Source: Wuchereria bancrofti
Taxonomy: Eukaryota; Nematoda; Chromadorea; Rhabditida; Onchocercidae
DNA length: 64,000 nt
Assembly: GCA_005281725.1 (NCBI GenBank)
Contig: SSBO01000009.1
Span: forward strand, 10,597,313-10,661,312
Reading direction: 5' to 3'
In this document: in pieces, positions 52,816 to 64,000 of the stretch
Layout: each line of letters opens with the position of its first letter
Position numbering within the stretch: the stretch's first letter is position 1
Translations under genes and position numbers: made by a program
Notes under the pieces: model-generated
The model's input: the letters and a program-made list of their open reading frames with translations, nothing else
Database searches by the model: none
What the model was told of the DNA's origin: nothing

Positions 52816-53811
52816 TTTCAAAAAAAATTTTTTTTGGTTGCTTTTATGAATTTATTATTTTTCAAGTTAATCCATCATTTTTATGGAATTTAAGCAATGA
52901 AATCATGCAGTTTATTTTCAGCCGGCTTAAAGTATTTATTGTTATTTTCAATTTATCATTGTTTTAAAGAATTGATGAGAATCGTCATAGAGTAAATTTA
53001 TGAAATTTTAATTTTTTTAATGTTTCAATTAATCTTTTTATTATTTTCTCTTGCTTCTGGATTATTTAACTCGTATAATCTGAATTACACATTCCTAATC
53101 AGTCGCTTAGATCTGTATAATTAAAGTTCTGCAATTAAAAGTTTATGAAGATTAAAATTCATTGCATGAAAGTTTAGCGCTTTTGTGAGACAATAAAATT
53201 TCAAGTATTATACCAACTTTTTATTTATTTTTTTCTTTTTTAGAGCGGAGAGCTCAACGTGTACAAAGAAAGAAATAGATATTTCAATTTCATAATATAT
53301 CTGCTGGTGAAAAGTAATTCGAATTCTAGTTGCTATTAATTTCAGGTGAGTGAAAAGTCTTCCTATTTTGTAATACAGGTTCCTTAATTGCTCCAAAAGA
53401 TACTTTAACATATTTTTAGTTATTTAAATCTGTATCATTTATGCGTAAATTTCGTAAAAATTTTTATAACATAATTTAGATACCAGGTCTAATGAATGAT
53501 ATATTATTTTGAGAAAAAGATCGATAAACATTTCTAATATCATAAGCAAACTATGATAGAATTTAACTTTACTATGCTTCATTCAAAGTTTCATATTTAC
53601 AATTAATGGATGTTATTTTATTGATTATTGAGAAAATGATCAACAACGAATTTTGTATGATTCGCATTCTTTTAGCTTTCATTTTTGTTATTAATAGATA
53701 TAAGATGCATTTAGTGGGTAAACATTCTCCGAATTCTAAATATGTTTGCTCTTTGTTTTAATATATATTTGTTTTAAATAAATATATGCTATCCAATCTT
53801 TTGATTATGCC

Positions 53812-54187
53812 AATATTTGTTTAACAGAAATGAAACTCAGGTAATATAAACTAGCATTCGTTTAATAGAAATGAAACTCAGGTAAGATAAGCTAACATTC
53901 GTTTAATAGAAATGAAACTCAGGTAAGATAAACTAGCATTTGTTTAATAGGAATGAAACTCAGGTAAGATAAACTAGCATTCGTTTAATAGAAATGAAAC
54001 TCAGGTAAGATAAACTAGCATTCGTTTAATAGAAATGAAACTCAGGTAAGATAAACTAGCATTCGTTTAATAGAAATGAAACTCAGGTAAGATAAACTAG
54101 CATTCGTTTAATAGAAATGAAACTCAGGTAAGATAAGCTAACATTCGTTTAATAGAAATGAAACTCAGATAAGATAAACTAACATTT
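53812..54187. repeat. 41-bp minisatellite, nine copies, each with a 5' splice-site-like motif
   Basis: Nine copies of a unit containing TAGAAATGAAACTCAGGTAA and GATAAACTAGCATTCG repeat with an exact 41-base period. Copies 2-8 contain CAGGTAAGAT, copy 1 has CAGGTAATAT and the last has lost the GT. Variation between copies is only a few bases, so the array is young or homogenised. Confidence 0.95.
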
Positions 54188-54189
54188 GC

Positions 54190-55930
54190 ATAATTTCTGG
54201 ACAATAAACATGACTGATACTTTGAATAATTTCATTGTTCATTAGTTTGCAAGATATATACTTATTTAAAATTTGTTTGAACTTCGCTCCTATCTTTTAT
54301 GATCTAAAATTCAATTCCTAATTCGGAAAATTTATGAGCATTTTCTGCATGGTATAATCAATTTTTTTTTGTTATTGTCATGTTGTTTATTAACTTACAT
54401 ATTATTTGTTATTGAAACTTGTAAAAATTTATTAGGAAAATTTTTATGAAGTTGACACAAACGAATATGTTATGTGACAAAATCTGTCCTAAAACTTTTA
54501 CATTATACAAGTATTAATCTACAGTGACAATAATATACTGATGAATTTGTAGAGATATTATTTGTAACTGATCGGATGGAAGAAATAAACTGATGCAATA
54601 AATACGGATTTAAATGAAAGCAATTGAAAATTTTTAAAAATACTGTGAATTTTTATATGATGGAGATTTTTTTATATAATTTTTATATAAACATTTAAAA
54701 AAGTGCAATAAAGCGCATTGTTACAGTAATTAAAGAACTGTCACTATTGGATGACATTATGCCAATTACTCATAAAAGTGATTACAAGACTGGAAGACTC
54801 TACAATAATTTGGCATTACAAGTAGGATTAGTTTAGATATTAACAGTAAAATTGAGAGCAATTTTCAATAAATTAAAAAGTATAAACATTTTTTTTTTAA
54901 AAACGAACTGTAACATTTTAGACAATGAAGATAAGTTCAGAAATTGGAAGATGAGTGTTGGTTAGATGATCTCTTATCTGAAATATAAAGTTGAAACAAT
55001 TTTATATTTGTTTGATATTTAAATATTGACAATCTTTAGTTTTATGGATTTAGTAAGAATTTATTTTGACATATTATAATTTGGTTTTTCCGACAGATTA
55101 CATTATTCCATCATCTTTTTAATCTGAAGTATAGTATATTAAGTGTGCAGATGATCGAATCTTGTAATTAAACACTTCTTCATGCGATTTTAATTTCGAC
55201 AGTTCTTCCTTATCTATGATAGGGAAGAACTGTCTATGATAGTTATTTTCGATAAATATAAAACTAATTTTGAAAAAGTCTTTGTTTAGTCATTGAGTTC
55301 ACTCTTTATGTGAATGGGAAGCAATCTAAAAATTAAGGTATCTTAGATAGTGGTCACATATTAGGGCAGTTAATGTCCAACTTCGTCAGTGACACTTTTT
55401 CATTTGTTTGTTTGTTTTTGTACAATGTTGCATTGCCGATGTTTTGAATGCAAATTTGCTCAATCAAATTCCGCCACATTTAATCCTTTGGTTATTTAAT
55501 ATTCTAATGACACGGTTAATTGTATATATTCTGTTCACTTTCCCTTTCATCACTTAAACGATATTTTCGTTTGCCGATTTAAACACATTTATTGCTACTG
55601 CGTCTGCGCCTTGTAAGAATGGTATTTGAATCTTAAATTAGAATGGGATCAAAATAAATTAAATATGAAGAATTTAAAAATTCGTTATACATTTCATTCT
55701 ATCTGTTATAGAGAGTACAAAATGTGCACAGATAAATTTTAACTGAAAATTGACTTATTGAATAGATTGATGGTTTGATGAATAATTCTGCATTTTACTT
55801 TCAACTAAATTTTGTACATTCAATTCATACTGCCCAGATTTTTCAGAAAAATTATTCCTTCGAAGTATAATACACCTTGAATACTTCCCTGCCAGTCACC
55901 TCTGACCACCAAGTAAGCCATCTTATGGAA
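54190..55930. other. Intergenic region downstream of the F-box gene
   Basis: Moderately AT-rich with no supported gene. A 12-bp perfect inverted repeat lies at 55198-55209 and 55223-55234. A weak open stretch near 55437-55630 was considered and not accepted. Confidence 0.55.
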
Positions 55931-55938
55931 TCGATGTT

Positions 55939-56088
55939 TTATTCCTGTGATTCCTCTTCAACTCTCTTAATTACAATTCTCTCAGTCTTTAGCAAATCAT
56001 AACGCTGTTTGAGAAATGTCGAAGAAGAGAACTCTTTGATTCTGAAGAACAGTGCAAGAAAGGACAAATGCGGTAGTGCGGTAATGAC
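55939..56088 (-). other. Candidate alternative last exon of the F-box/LRR gene
   Basis: After TTTTTCTACAG the minus strand is open for 49 codons from GTC at 56088, beginning VITALPHLSFLALFFRIKEF and ending RVEEESQE and a stop. It starts in phase 0. Exon 56759-56529 has a GTAATA donor after GLRDF in phase 0, so splicing there would replace its last 17 residues with this leucine-rich end. It may instead belong to an unrecognised neighbour. Confidence 0.45.
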
Positions 56089-56528
56089 CTGTAGAAAAAG
56101 TATTTTCGAAAATAGGATGGATGACTTCAAGCGATTAGTCTTCCTTATTTCAAATTTTATCTTCGATTAAAAAAAGAAAGTAAAGAATTCGTGAAATACA
56201 CAACTTGAGTAATGGTGTTGCCATTACTTATTGAGAATGAGTAATTCCAAAGAAGAAGCTAAAACGAACGTATTTTTATTTAAAAATCGACCTTTATACA
56301 ATCAGACAGAATGGTCACTGCTGTACGACCTTATTCTATGGTCAATGTAAAATTCGGCTGATGATGAACGTGCCAAAACGTTTAGGTCATTATTGTCACA
56401 ACTGCAATATAATGCATATCGATAGCAATGTATAAAAGTGAAATTAACAAAACATCAAAAAATTTATGTAAACAGAATAAACCGAAAGTGAAAAGTGGGA
56501 ACTAAATTATTGAAAACCTAACTTTCTA

Positions 56529-59500
56529 CTATCTCATAGTGAAGGAAACTGACACGGATAATCTCGGATTTATTACAAAATCACGCAACCCATCGATTTG
56601 GCGCAAATCATTCTCGATCGCTCTGATATCAGCATTAAAAGAATCGTGGAAAATGCAACCATTCTCAGTTTGGGTCCAGTTAATAAAATAGTTCCATTTG
56701 GTTGAAATTAATAGTTTAGGTCGTTTCAAATTCAATCGTTGCAGATTTTCGACATTGACCTGAAAATCATTTTCAGAATGTTTCTATACCTATCTGTCAT
56801 AACTGATTGCACAATTCTCAAAAAGCAACAAACTTAATTTGTTAAGGGTTTAGGTTTCAACTTTTTTTTTCTCTTTTTAAAATAACATCTCTCAGATATT
56901 TTCTAAATTTTTCTGTCATCAATTTAACGATCCCCAAAAATTTTCTTCGATTGGCGATACCTTATTCCCATGAAGTATGAGGAGGCGTAAATCCGGTAAA
57001 TTGCGATCGTCTAGATTATTCCAGACTTCATCTTTATAATGATCCCCGAAATTGCTTAGATCCAGAAAAAATAAGCGTCTGAAATACAATTTTTCTGTTT
57101 GCAATTATTACTTAGCTTCCTGTATAAAAAGAACTGAAATATGAACTACAACTAAATCTTTGAAAGTTAAATGAACTCTCAAAAAGAAAAAAAAAAAACA
57201 GAAAAAGTAGCATTCTGATAAGATTATAAAAAAAAAATTACTTACTTGAAATTACTAACAATGAAAGGCATAACTCCATCATTGAACGGTAAATAATCAT
57301 TGAATGGTAAACCAAGTGTTTTCAAATTTGGACAACTGCGCAATGATTTATATCTTATTATCGTAACACAAATTCATAATATAAACTATTTACTAATATG
57401 AATTACTTAAAGAATATTGTCTGTTCATTCTCCTTTAAATATAAATATTGAAATATTTATATACAAATGTATTTTTTACAAGAAATTAACTCACTTCCGA
57501 TCAATAACTCTAAAAAGATCGATTGTAGCTTCCAAGTAATTTGAGATTACTAAATGTTTAAGTTTGTATGGGAATGACTTTTCAGGTTCTTTTTGTGGTA
57601 AAGTGAATAAAGCAATCAACCCTTCGGGCGTAACATTACAATCTTGCCCACCAAACCATACCCGTAGCTCTTCTAAGTTGTACAAATTCTGCAAATATTC
57701 AAATAGTTTAGAAAATCGAAATAGTATTTCATTCACATTTCATAATGATTACTGCAAAATTGATGCTCAAAACGTAAAGAATTAAAATCATTGTATTGTC
57801 ATACTTATATTGAAATATATAAAGATATTAAAGCATTTTTCAATCTCGAAAATATCAGATGAAATTAAATTCAGAACGAACAGAAAAGATTGTACATTGA
57901 AACAATCAATTTATCCGATCAAATTTTTTCTAAAGTTGAAAGATGAATCATTCGTTAACATAAGTTGAAAGGCTACAACATCTTCAAATTTTGATAAAAT
58001 TCTTAAAGATATATACCGCTAATTTACCTTTATACTTTTAATGCTATATTTTCAATATCATTTTTCTTACCTTTATAAGATGAATTATTAGTTAACAAAT
58101 CTTACCTTTATATGCGCAAACTCTTCATCGAAAGTGTAAAGACTAAGACCCCATGAAAATACTTTCAAATTATGCAAAAGACCAATGTACTCAATGCCAT
58201 CATTTCTAATATAAGATCCAAGATGAAGTTCGGTAAGAGTAGATCTCCATGGAGAAGCTCTAATCATGCTGAAACTGAAAAACACTGATATTAATAAATA
58301 TGTCCACAATACTACAATGAATCAAGAAACTTCTTAAAACTGAACAATCAAATAATAAATTTCAAATTATGATGTCAAATGATTTTCAGCAACGATTCAA
58401 TTTGACAACTAAGTGAGTAATCTATACTACGAGAATTTTAGAGGAAAATAAAACTTACTCAATGTCAGCTACACCATCGTAAATATGTAATAAATTCAGA
58501 GGACGTTTATAAGCAGGTAATCTTGGATCATTTTCTGAACTGTATACACTTACATTACCAACAAAGAAATTTCTCACTTCTGGAAAAATGCTTCCATCTT
58601 CAAATAACATTTCCAACGTCTTTTTCCATTCGTCTGGATTATCAGATCCTGGACTCTAAAAGATAAGATATGCAAATTGTGAATTATCATTACTGATATT
58701 ATTCATCCAAAATCAAGAAATGTCATTAATAAATGAAATCTGAACTGTAATGTTAAATAGTAAAAAATCAACTATTCAAACAGCAATAAGAATAACCAAT
58801 AAAAATTTTGATACTTTAAAAAGGTGATAATGAAATACTTTATTAAATTTATACTAACAATCATACTTGTCTCACTCTTTCCATGTGCAAAGTTTTAACA
58901 TTCGGGAAGCTATTTGATAATTTTGTCAATAGTGTAGTATTCATTTCTGTAAAACTTGTCATTTAGAAGGAAAAATGGAAAATGAATTTAAGCAAATCAA
59001 TTGATAATAAAATCTCTTGATTTAATTTGATTTTAATTTGTACCCTTAAAAGAGCCAATATCGAGATGGATTACATTCGGAAAACAAATGTCAAATAATG
59101 CGTTCACATCGACGGATGGCAATGGCACAGAACAATCAATACACAATTTTCGAAGATACTGTGAGGTCTGAAAAGATTTTAATTTGTACCCTTAAAAAAT
59201 TGAATACTAACTCATCAATTAGTAAAAAATGGAAAACAAAAGAAAAGTAATTTCAAAGAAAGACAATTTAAGAACGGCAAGACTGTCCTCATAGCTTGAT
59301 TAATTACGACAAAATAAATTACGATATATTTATTATTAGGCATAAAATCATTTGCATAAAACTTACCCTATGGAAGAATGATTTCACACTGCCATATTTC
59401 AATGAAATATCGTTAACTAATACTCGAACTTCGGTGAAAAAAGTGGAATGATTCGCCAAATAATTCCAACGATGACAAACCAAAGAGAAACAATGAATCA

Positions 59501-60103
59501 AATCAATCGGATGACAATAAGCAAATATTGTCAACAATAGATCATTTGACAAATCGTTAATTGTTGTGCGTGTTACCTTAATGAATTCTGAATCGGTCGT
59601 TATCTGGTCAATTTCCATTTCACTTCCGGTTGAAATCTGAAATTTTTCCTATTTATTCTTTTGTTGAGGAATGAAATACAAAGAGTAGATTGAAATAAAG
59701 TTTGATTTGTTTTGCTCCAAGATGAAAAATCGATCACTTTGGATTTCAGATTTTTGCGTCGAGTAGCTGAGTAAGAGGAACGACCAAGTTGTACTAATGG
59801 ATAGTATGTTTGCATTCGATAAACACGAGTCCTAAAATTAACTAAGAATCAGATAAAACTATTTTATAAAGTTTACAATTTGATAATAGTAAATTTTATG
59901 GACGATTATTATTTCTGAGATAAAATTTTCTGCTTCTAGAACTCTCTTCCAACATCTTTCATACTTCAAAAACTTATATCTCTTAAAAAAAAAAAAAAAA
60001 AAACTAAAACTTACGCTTCAAAAAATTTATATCTTCTGTCTATTGTGTCATATTTATGTGACAAAGGTCGATATCGCCCAGGTGATTCTGTTATTGCATC
60101 CAT
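56529..60103 (-). CDS. F-box protein with leucine-rich repeats
   Basis: Eleven exons keep phase: 60103-60015, 59831-59738, 59636-59367, 59167-59044, 58946-58876, 58655-58459, 58274-58106, 57688-57495, 57335-57246, 57078-56961 and 56759-56529, giving about 548 aa. An F-box lies at ~88-127 (INDLSNDLLLTIFAYCHPID, then LVCHRWNYLA). It is followed by irregular leucine-rich repeats such as LRKLCIDCSV, VKTLHMER, LTELHLGSYI, LEELRVWF, LKHLVISNYL, LKTLGLPF and LRLLILHGNK. Such proteins are substrate receptors of SCF ubiquitin ligases: the F-box binds Skp1 and the repeats bind the target. The target is unknown. The exon 2 donor (GTGATC) is weak, and translation could also start at the ATG of MEIDQI in exon 3. 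An alternative last exon may exist at 56088-55939. Confidence 0.88.
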
Positions 60104-62295
60104 TCTAAAAGAAAAAAAAAATGAGTTTATATATAAAAAAAAAAAACAGAAAAAGTAATTTATTAAGAAATCTTCATTGAAATTTCATACCTTAAAGACA
60201 AAGATTGTTATTTTTGGGCACAAAAAAAGGTCACTAAGAAAACAAATGAATGAAAAGATTTCATACGTTCAGAATGGAACAGCGCGAATTTGTAGTGCAT
60301 GAACGACAGGAATGACACATTTGACACCCGATTATGACCATTAGTTACTCATAAAAAAAGTACTCAACAACGCTTGCAGCACTAAATAGTTTTCAAAATT
60401 AAAAAAAAAAAAAAAAAGAAAAAGCAATTAATAAAGAAAATAAAACGAAAGAAAAAAGAAATTATTCTCACACTCTTACAAGTTTTATATATATTTTCTC
60501 ACCTTGTCTTTTTATTGCTAAATTGAATAACTTAGTTATCAGTTTGCTCAATTTGCACCTGTGCAAAATTTTCGATGTCATAGTTCTAACTGTCATTAAC
60601 TATCTCCTATCCAAGTTTGATTAAGCATCTTCTTAAATAGGTATCACGGATTATTCTAGTCAAACTATACCCTTCACTACCTATTTACTTTCATTCGAAT
60701 TGCTTATGCAGAATTAGAAATAGTAAGTAAACCAGTTACAAGTAATATTAATAAAATATTTCTTAATCTAAAAGCTATAACAAATATAGTAACAAAATAT
60801 TCTATGCATTATAAAATCTTTTCAATGTTATAAGAAGAAATAGTTATCACAATGCTCCTTGAATTTTGGATAGTTAAATTTATCATATGTTGTTTTGATT
60901 AACTTATGAATTTACTTATTTATAATCTTCTTCATTTTTTATATGTTTGGAGTAAAATCCATTCCTCCACCGAACTATTATTTTGATGTATATATCAACC
61001 TTATGTTTACATGTGTTGCAGGAACAAGGAAAGATTGCAAAAAAAAAAAAAAAAGTGAGGCACTAAAAATATACTAGATATGGAAAATACTAGAAATATC
61101 ATTTGCCCAAAAATGAAATGAATTTGAGAGAAAAAAAAAACGGAATAGAAATCAAGAAAAAAAAAAGAAAAGAAAGAAATCAAACCAAATCTAAGTGTTA
61201 AATGAAATGTATAAATAAAAAAAATAAAAATTATCTGTAAACATTTAAAGAAAAAAAAAATTTTTCTTTTTTGAAAAAAATATATTCAATCGTTAACTGT
61301 AACCCACTGAAAATTTTGGAAAAACCAACCATTTAATAATAAAAATTAATATCTAAACGTATTAAAATTTCATATTTACCACTTTTAATCTGAAATCTAA
61401 ATTAACATTGCTAGAAATGATTAAGATTAAAAAGAAAAGATTGTTGTCTACTTATATTGGCAAGAAATGCACCAATATGAATAACGTTTCCATTTGTTTC
61501 ATTATTATTATTATTAATTATGTTTATTACTGCTATTATTATTACTATTATTATTAATTATTATGTTTATTGCTGTTATCATTATTACTATTATTATTAT
61601 TAATTATTATGTTTATTACTGTTATTATTACTATTGCTCGTTAATAATTATCACTAATTGTTATTATAATTATTATACATTGCTATTTATTACTACTATT
61701 TACAGTTGTTTACTATTATTTTTTATTGTTTATTTTATTACTACTTACTATTTGCTATTATTTATTACATACTGACGGATGCTCACAAATGTTTACCTGT
61801 TTGTGGTACTGATTATCCAAGTGTATTGAGCATAACATTGTATGTCATACTTATAATGAGGAATGATAATGATAATATTGATATTCTGATAAAAACGACG
61901 AATTACTTATCCAAGTGATCATTTAAGTTCTATAAGTTAATGTTCACGCATGTTTATTTTTTTAGCAAGAATCCAGGTAGGAATATTGTTAGAAGATGCC
62001 ATTTTTTTGTAGTAATGTTAATTTAGGTTTCGTAAATATAGGTAAAATAATAATGAAATCAAATGAAACACAAATAAATTTATCATAAATGCACTTCATT
62101 CTATACTTTTAAAAATATTTTACGAATTGTTTGACTGATTTCAATACTTTTTTCTTTTTAACTAAGCAATATTTACCGATGAAAGAGATCGTAATTAACT
62201 GACTTAATCGAAACATCCACTGGAAGAGGTTCAAATATGCGCTTCACCATTTTGTATAATATTTTTCAATAAAAGAATATTGTTGTCTATGATGA

Positions 62296-62326
<31 letters not shown>

Positions 62327-64000
62327 AATAGTTTGTATTACCTTTTTAAGGAATAGTTTAGGAAGGATTAAATTGGTTTTTTTTTTGTAAGATAAATAAA
62401 ATTTGTTGAGGAAAATTGCCCATTTTCATCCACATATACAACGGAAAACAGAGTAAAATATCATAGTAATGTTAGGAAAAGTAGTATTGTACGGTTTACT
62501 AACAATTTTAATAAAATAAATATTTTATACCTTCTAACAAAGTTAAATATTTGTTGGAAAGTAATTGAATCTATAAGGAAATGCACGAAGTTGTTACGTT
62601 ACGTTACGTGATGATATAATGTCACGTGATGATATGCGAGGAGGATAATCATCTGGTTAAGCTTCTATTGCTCAATTGCAGTAAATTACGCATATTCATA
62701 TGAACTTCTAAATTTTGCTAAAATTTGAAATGTACAATTTATGCAAAATCGGATGAAAAAAAAAAAAAAAATTTACAATATACCGAAAAAAGGATACTTT
62801 CATAAATACAGAGATCGGCCTGAACTCTATCTAATATGATTGCATGAAATGAAACTTTCAAGGGAAGGATGAGGAAATTTTAGGTAAAGGATGAAAATGG
62901 AATGCAATTGAATGAGAGAAATTTAAAAATACTGAATGGATTACGGGTGAGGAAGAGAAAAAGTTAAGTTAATTTCTATATTTTGTGTATATATTACTCA
63001 TATAAATTTCGGATATATTTTGTGCAAAATCATTAATTAAAAATTTCATAAAAACTAAAAAAAAAAATTTACACCTGTTGATTTGTTGAAAATTTACATC
63101 TAAAAATTACACCTGTTGATATTTTGTTAGCCATTCAAGCCGTCAATTTACTGCTAACAATGAACGATGTGACAAAAAAAAAAAAAACCCAAAATCACAC
63201 TATGGACAAATACAGTTGTAGGAAAAGTCAATAAATAAACACTGATAAATTTGAATGTTAGTAGCAAATAGAGATATTTCTGGGAAATTTCAAAAAAAAC
63301 GAATTGAAATCCGTGAAAAATTAACATTTCAATATAACTGACCTATGATGCAATAAACGCTGACCATTATATGGGTGGGAAAAAACAAAAAAATCTAAAG
63401 TACATGTTATAAAAATAGAAAAAAAAAAATCAATCATACTCTTTTGCTGTTCATAAATTAAACATACTGTACAAAATAATTAATAATGAAAGAAAAAGAG
63501 AAATTAAATGCCACGAATATAACAAGACAAAAAACAAAAAAAAAAGCAAAAAAAAAGAAAATTGAAGATCTGCAAAAAATAAAATTAATAAAAGTGGAAG
63601 ATTTCATAAAAAAGCACCGCAAAGCAAAGAATTATCCATAAGAAATCAGCCAAAATGATCACTGATATTGTATTATAAAGATTGGATTAAAAAAAAAAAA
63701 AAGAAATACTGAAATTTAAAGCTGTCCTATCACCATCTTATGGACAAGAAACCTTACCGCTTTTATATCAAAAAAAAAAATGATTTTTTTTTTCTAATAT
63801 AAACTAGATTTCAAACACTGATTTTAATGATTAGTAAATTAAAGGCTATAAAATTTAACAAGTGATAAAAGTGAAATATATCGTTTTGTTAGAAATAGCA
63901 TTGAAAGAAATGAAATTTTTGTAGTAAAATGTATCAGGGTTGATGTTTTGTTATGACACGATGAAATCATATGGAACAAACAATGAAAAGTATTTTTAAA
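60104..64000. other. Upstream flank of the F-box gene and intergenic repeats
   Basis: The acceptor CTTTTAG lies directly upstream of the ATG at 60103. Beyond it are an ATT-rich tract (61500-61760), a GA run (about 62305-62327), a GTTACG/CACGTGATGATAT cluster near 62593-62635 and a short direct repeat of ACACCTGTTGAT near 63072 and 63110. No coding exon or RNA gene is supported. Confidence 0.6.
61500..61760. repeat. Imperfect ATT trinucleotide repeat tract
   Basis: ATTATTATT units with interspersed GTTTATTACTG segments. The AATTATTATGTTTATT block recurs about 60 bases apart, indicating tandem duplication. The open frame across it is low-complexity Ile/Tyr and not a gene. Confidence 0.85.

Noticed and set aside
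53812..54187. CRISPR-like array
   Set aside because: Units are contiguous 41-bp tandem copies with no unique spacers, and the genome is eukaryotic.
55437..55630. Possible fragment of a reverse transcriptase (LLNQIPPHLILWLFN...)
   Set aside because: Only one short frame with an internal stop resembles such a domain, and neighbouring motifs are missing.
61563..61918. Two open frames of 70 codons
   Set aside because: They derive from ATT repeats and have no similarity or splice context.
1..64000. Bacterial endosymbiont (Wolbachia-type) insertions or nematode operons
   Set aside because: No bacterial-type uninterrupted gene was seen, and same-strand neighbours are kilobases apart rather than a few hundred bases.

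Overview
This window is nuclear DNA of a nematode. It is very AT-rich, every gene is split by short GT-AG introns with T-rich acceptors, and one gene (28501-30894) encodes a Ground-like domain, a nematode-restricted hedgehog-related family. Low gene density, long intergenic runs full of poly-A/T and minisatellites, and the style of the proteins suggest a spirurid or filarial-type worm; that last step is inference.

Six protein-coding genes can be built exon by exon with consistent splice phases. From left to right they are: (1) a Pez/PTPN14/PTPN21-type FERM protein, minus strand, 138-7252, whose phosphatase end lies beyond the left edge; (2) a DDX28-type mitochondrial DEAD-box RNA helicase, minus strand, 14687-19339, 12 exons, about 605 aa; (3) the ribosome-biogenesis factor NOC3L, plus strand, 21081-27483, 17 exons, about 762 aa; (4) a secreted Ground-like protein, minus strand, 28501-30894, 4 exons, 218 aa; (5) an orphan rhodopsin-like GPCR, minus strand, 33838-39939, 8 exons, 450 aa; (6) an F-box/leucine-rich-repeat protein, minus strand, 56529-60103, 11 exons, about 548 aa. 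Genes 2 and 3 are divergent and genes 3 and 4 are convergent. I see no operon.

Between the GPCR and the F-box gene lies a decayed LINE-type retrotransposon (about 46380-49560, plus strand). Pieces of its endonuclease, connector and reverse transcriptase are recognisable, but stops, frameshifts and an internal tandem repeat break it up. Further right are a MITE-like inverted-repeat element (52214-52426) and a clean 41-bp minisatellite (53812-54187). The stretches 7.3-14.5 kb, 40-46 kb and 60-64 kb hold only simple and tandem repeats. A 3-base gap (6131-6133) is flanked by an exact 219-bp duplication, which is probably an assembly fault.

The genes do not form a pathway. They are housekeeping genes (helicase, NOC3L), signalling genes (Pez, GPCR), and lineage-specific genes (Ground-like, F-box/LRR). 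No completely new system is evident. The points most worth checking are the duplicated in-frame 5' splice site in the GPCR, the array of consensus 5' splice sites at 54 kb, a possible alternative last exon of the F-box gene, and start codons that sit directly on splice acceptors.
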